IMG/VR virus record: IMGVR_UViG_3300032032_000030 | Span: 1-22,112 of that record | Direction: 5' to 3' (one strand) | DNA: 22,112 bases | From: a virus | Shown here: positions 22,074 to 22,112 of the stretch, piece by piece | How the letters are laid out: every line of letters begins with the position of its first letter | Position numbering within the stretch: the stretch's first letter is position 1 | The notes under the pieces: model-generated | What the model was told of the DNA's origin: nothing | Database searches by the model: none | The model's input: the letters and a program-made list of their open reading frames with translations, nothing else | Position numbers and translations under genes: made by a program

Positions 22074-22112
22074 CCCCCCCCCCTAAATTTCTCTGAAATT
22101 TGGGGGTGGGGG
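22074..22112 (-). repeat. G/C-run hairpin upstream of terS, possible cos-region element
   Basis: A run of ten C's and AAATTT (22085-22090), loop CTCTG, then AAATTT (22096-22101) and GGGGGTGGGGG. The arms pair over about 16 positions with one bulged T and one mismatch. It lies directly upstream of terS and its base is the last base of the window. A structured element at this spot would suit a terminase-binding or cos-associated site, or a translational regulator that hides the G-run ribosome-binding site. Confidence 0.55.

Noticed and set aside
1-22112. CRISPR arrays, insertion sequences or rRNA genes
   Set aside because: No regularly spaced direct repeats, transposase motifs or rRNA-like stretches were seen on either strand.

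Overview
The window reads as an almost complete, very compact genome of a temperate, long-tailed (siphovirus-type) tailed phage or prophage with an HK97-type head, about 22 kb. The head and tail genes run on the minus strand in the canonical order: small terminase, large terminase, portal, prohead protease, major capsid, connectors, tail completion, tail tube, frameshifted tail chaperone, tape measure, tail tip. The left end carries the HNH endonuclease that in such phages normally sits just upstream of the small terminase gene. The two window ends therefore look like the two sides of one HNH/terS junction, about 69 bp apart if joined, where a cos or packaging site would be expected. The right edge also stops at the base of a large hairpin. 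The host is inferred, with moderate confidence, to be a planctomycete: the 123-aa protein at 2137-2508 closely resembles DUF1580, a family I know mainly from Rhodopirellula and relatives.

Layout. 26-2123, minus strand: HNH nuclease, two small unknown genes, and a lysis-like group (two-helix holin candidate, small lipoprotein, lipase-fold protein lacking its serine), with a structured leader. 2137-4105, minus: DUF1580/HTH protein, replication-initiator-like winged helix protein, a 54-aa membrane protein, tyrosine integrase. 4115-6122, plus: a small operon with a phage-type protein, a 56-aa coupled ORF, a cytosine-C5 methyltransferase split by a +1 frameshift, and two small unknown genes. 6123-6439: the main non-coding block, with concentric inverted repeats and a bidirectional terminator between convergent operons. 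6440-22069, minus: the late structural operon, interrupted at 17515-17729 by a consensus promoter, a tRNA-like RNA segment and a terminator hairpin just upstream of the capsid gene.

How it works together. TerS, TerL and probably HNH cut and package DNA through the portal into an HK97-fold capsid matured by its S78-type protease. Connector and completion proteins join a tail of roughly 130 nm (from tape-measure length). Lysogeny is implied by the integrase. I see no CI-like repressor, polymerase, helicase or recognisable muralytic endolysin. Replication must lean on the host, perhaps through the 2526-2987 protein, and lysis may use an unusual route. Most neighbouring genes overlap by 1-16 bases (ATGA, GTGA, TGATG, TAATG junctions), so translational coupling is pervasive.

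The most interesting points are the RNA unit upstream of the capsid gene, the serine-less lipase in the endolysin position, the nested palindromes at 6213-6324, a repeated ATTCAGAAAG element at gene starts, the broken methyltransferase, and several coupled small genes.
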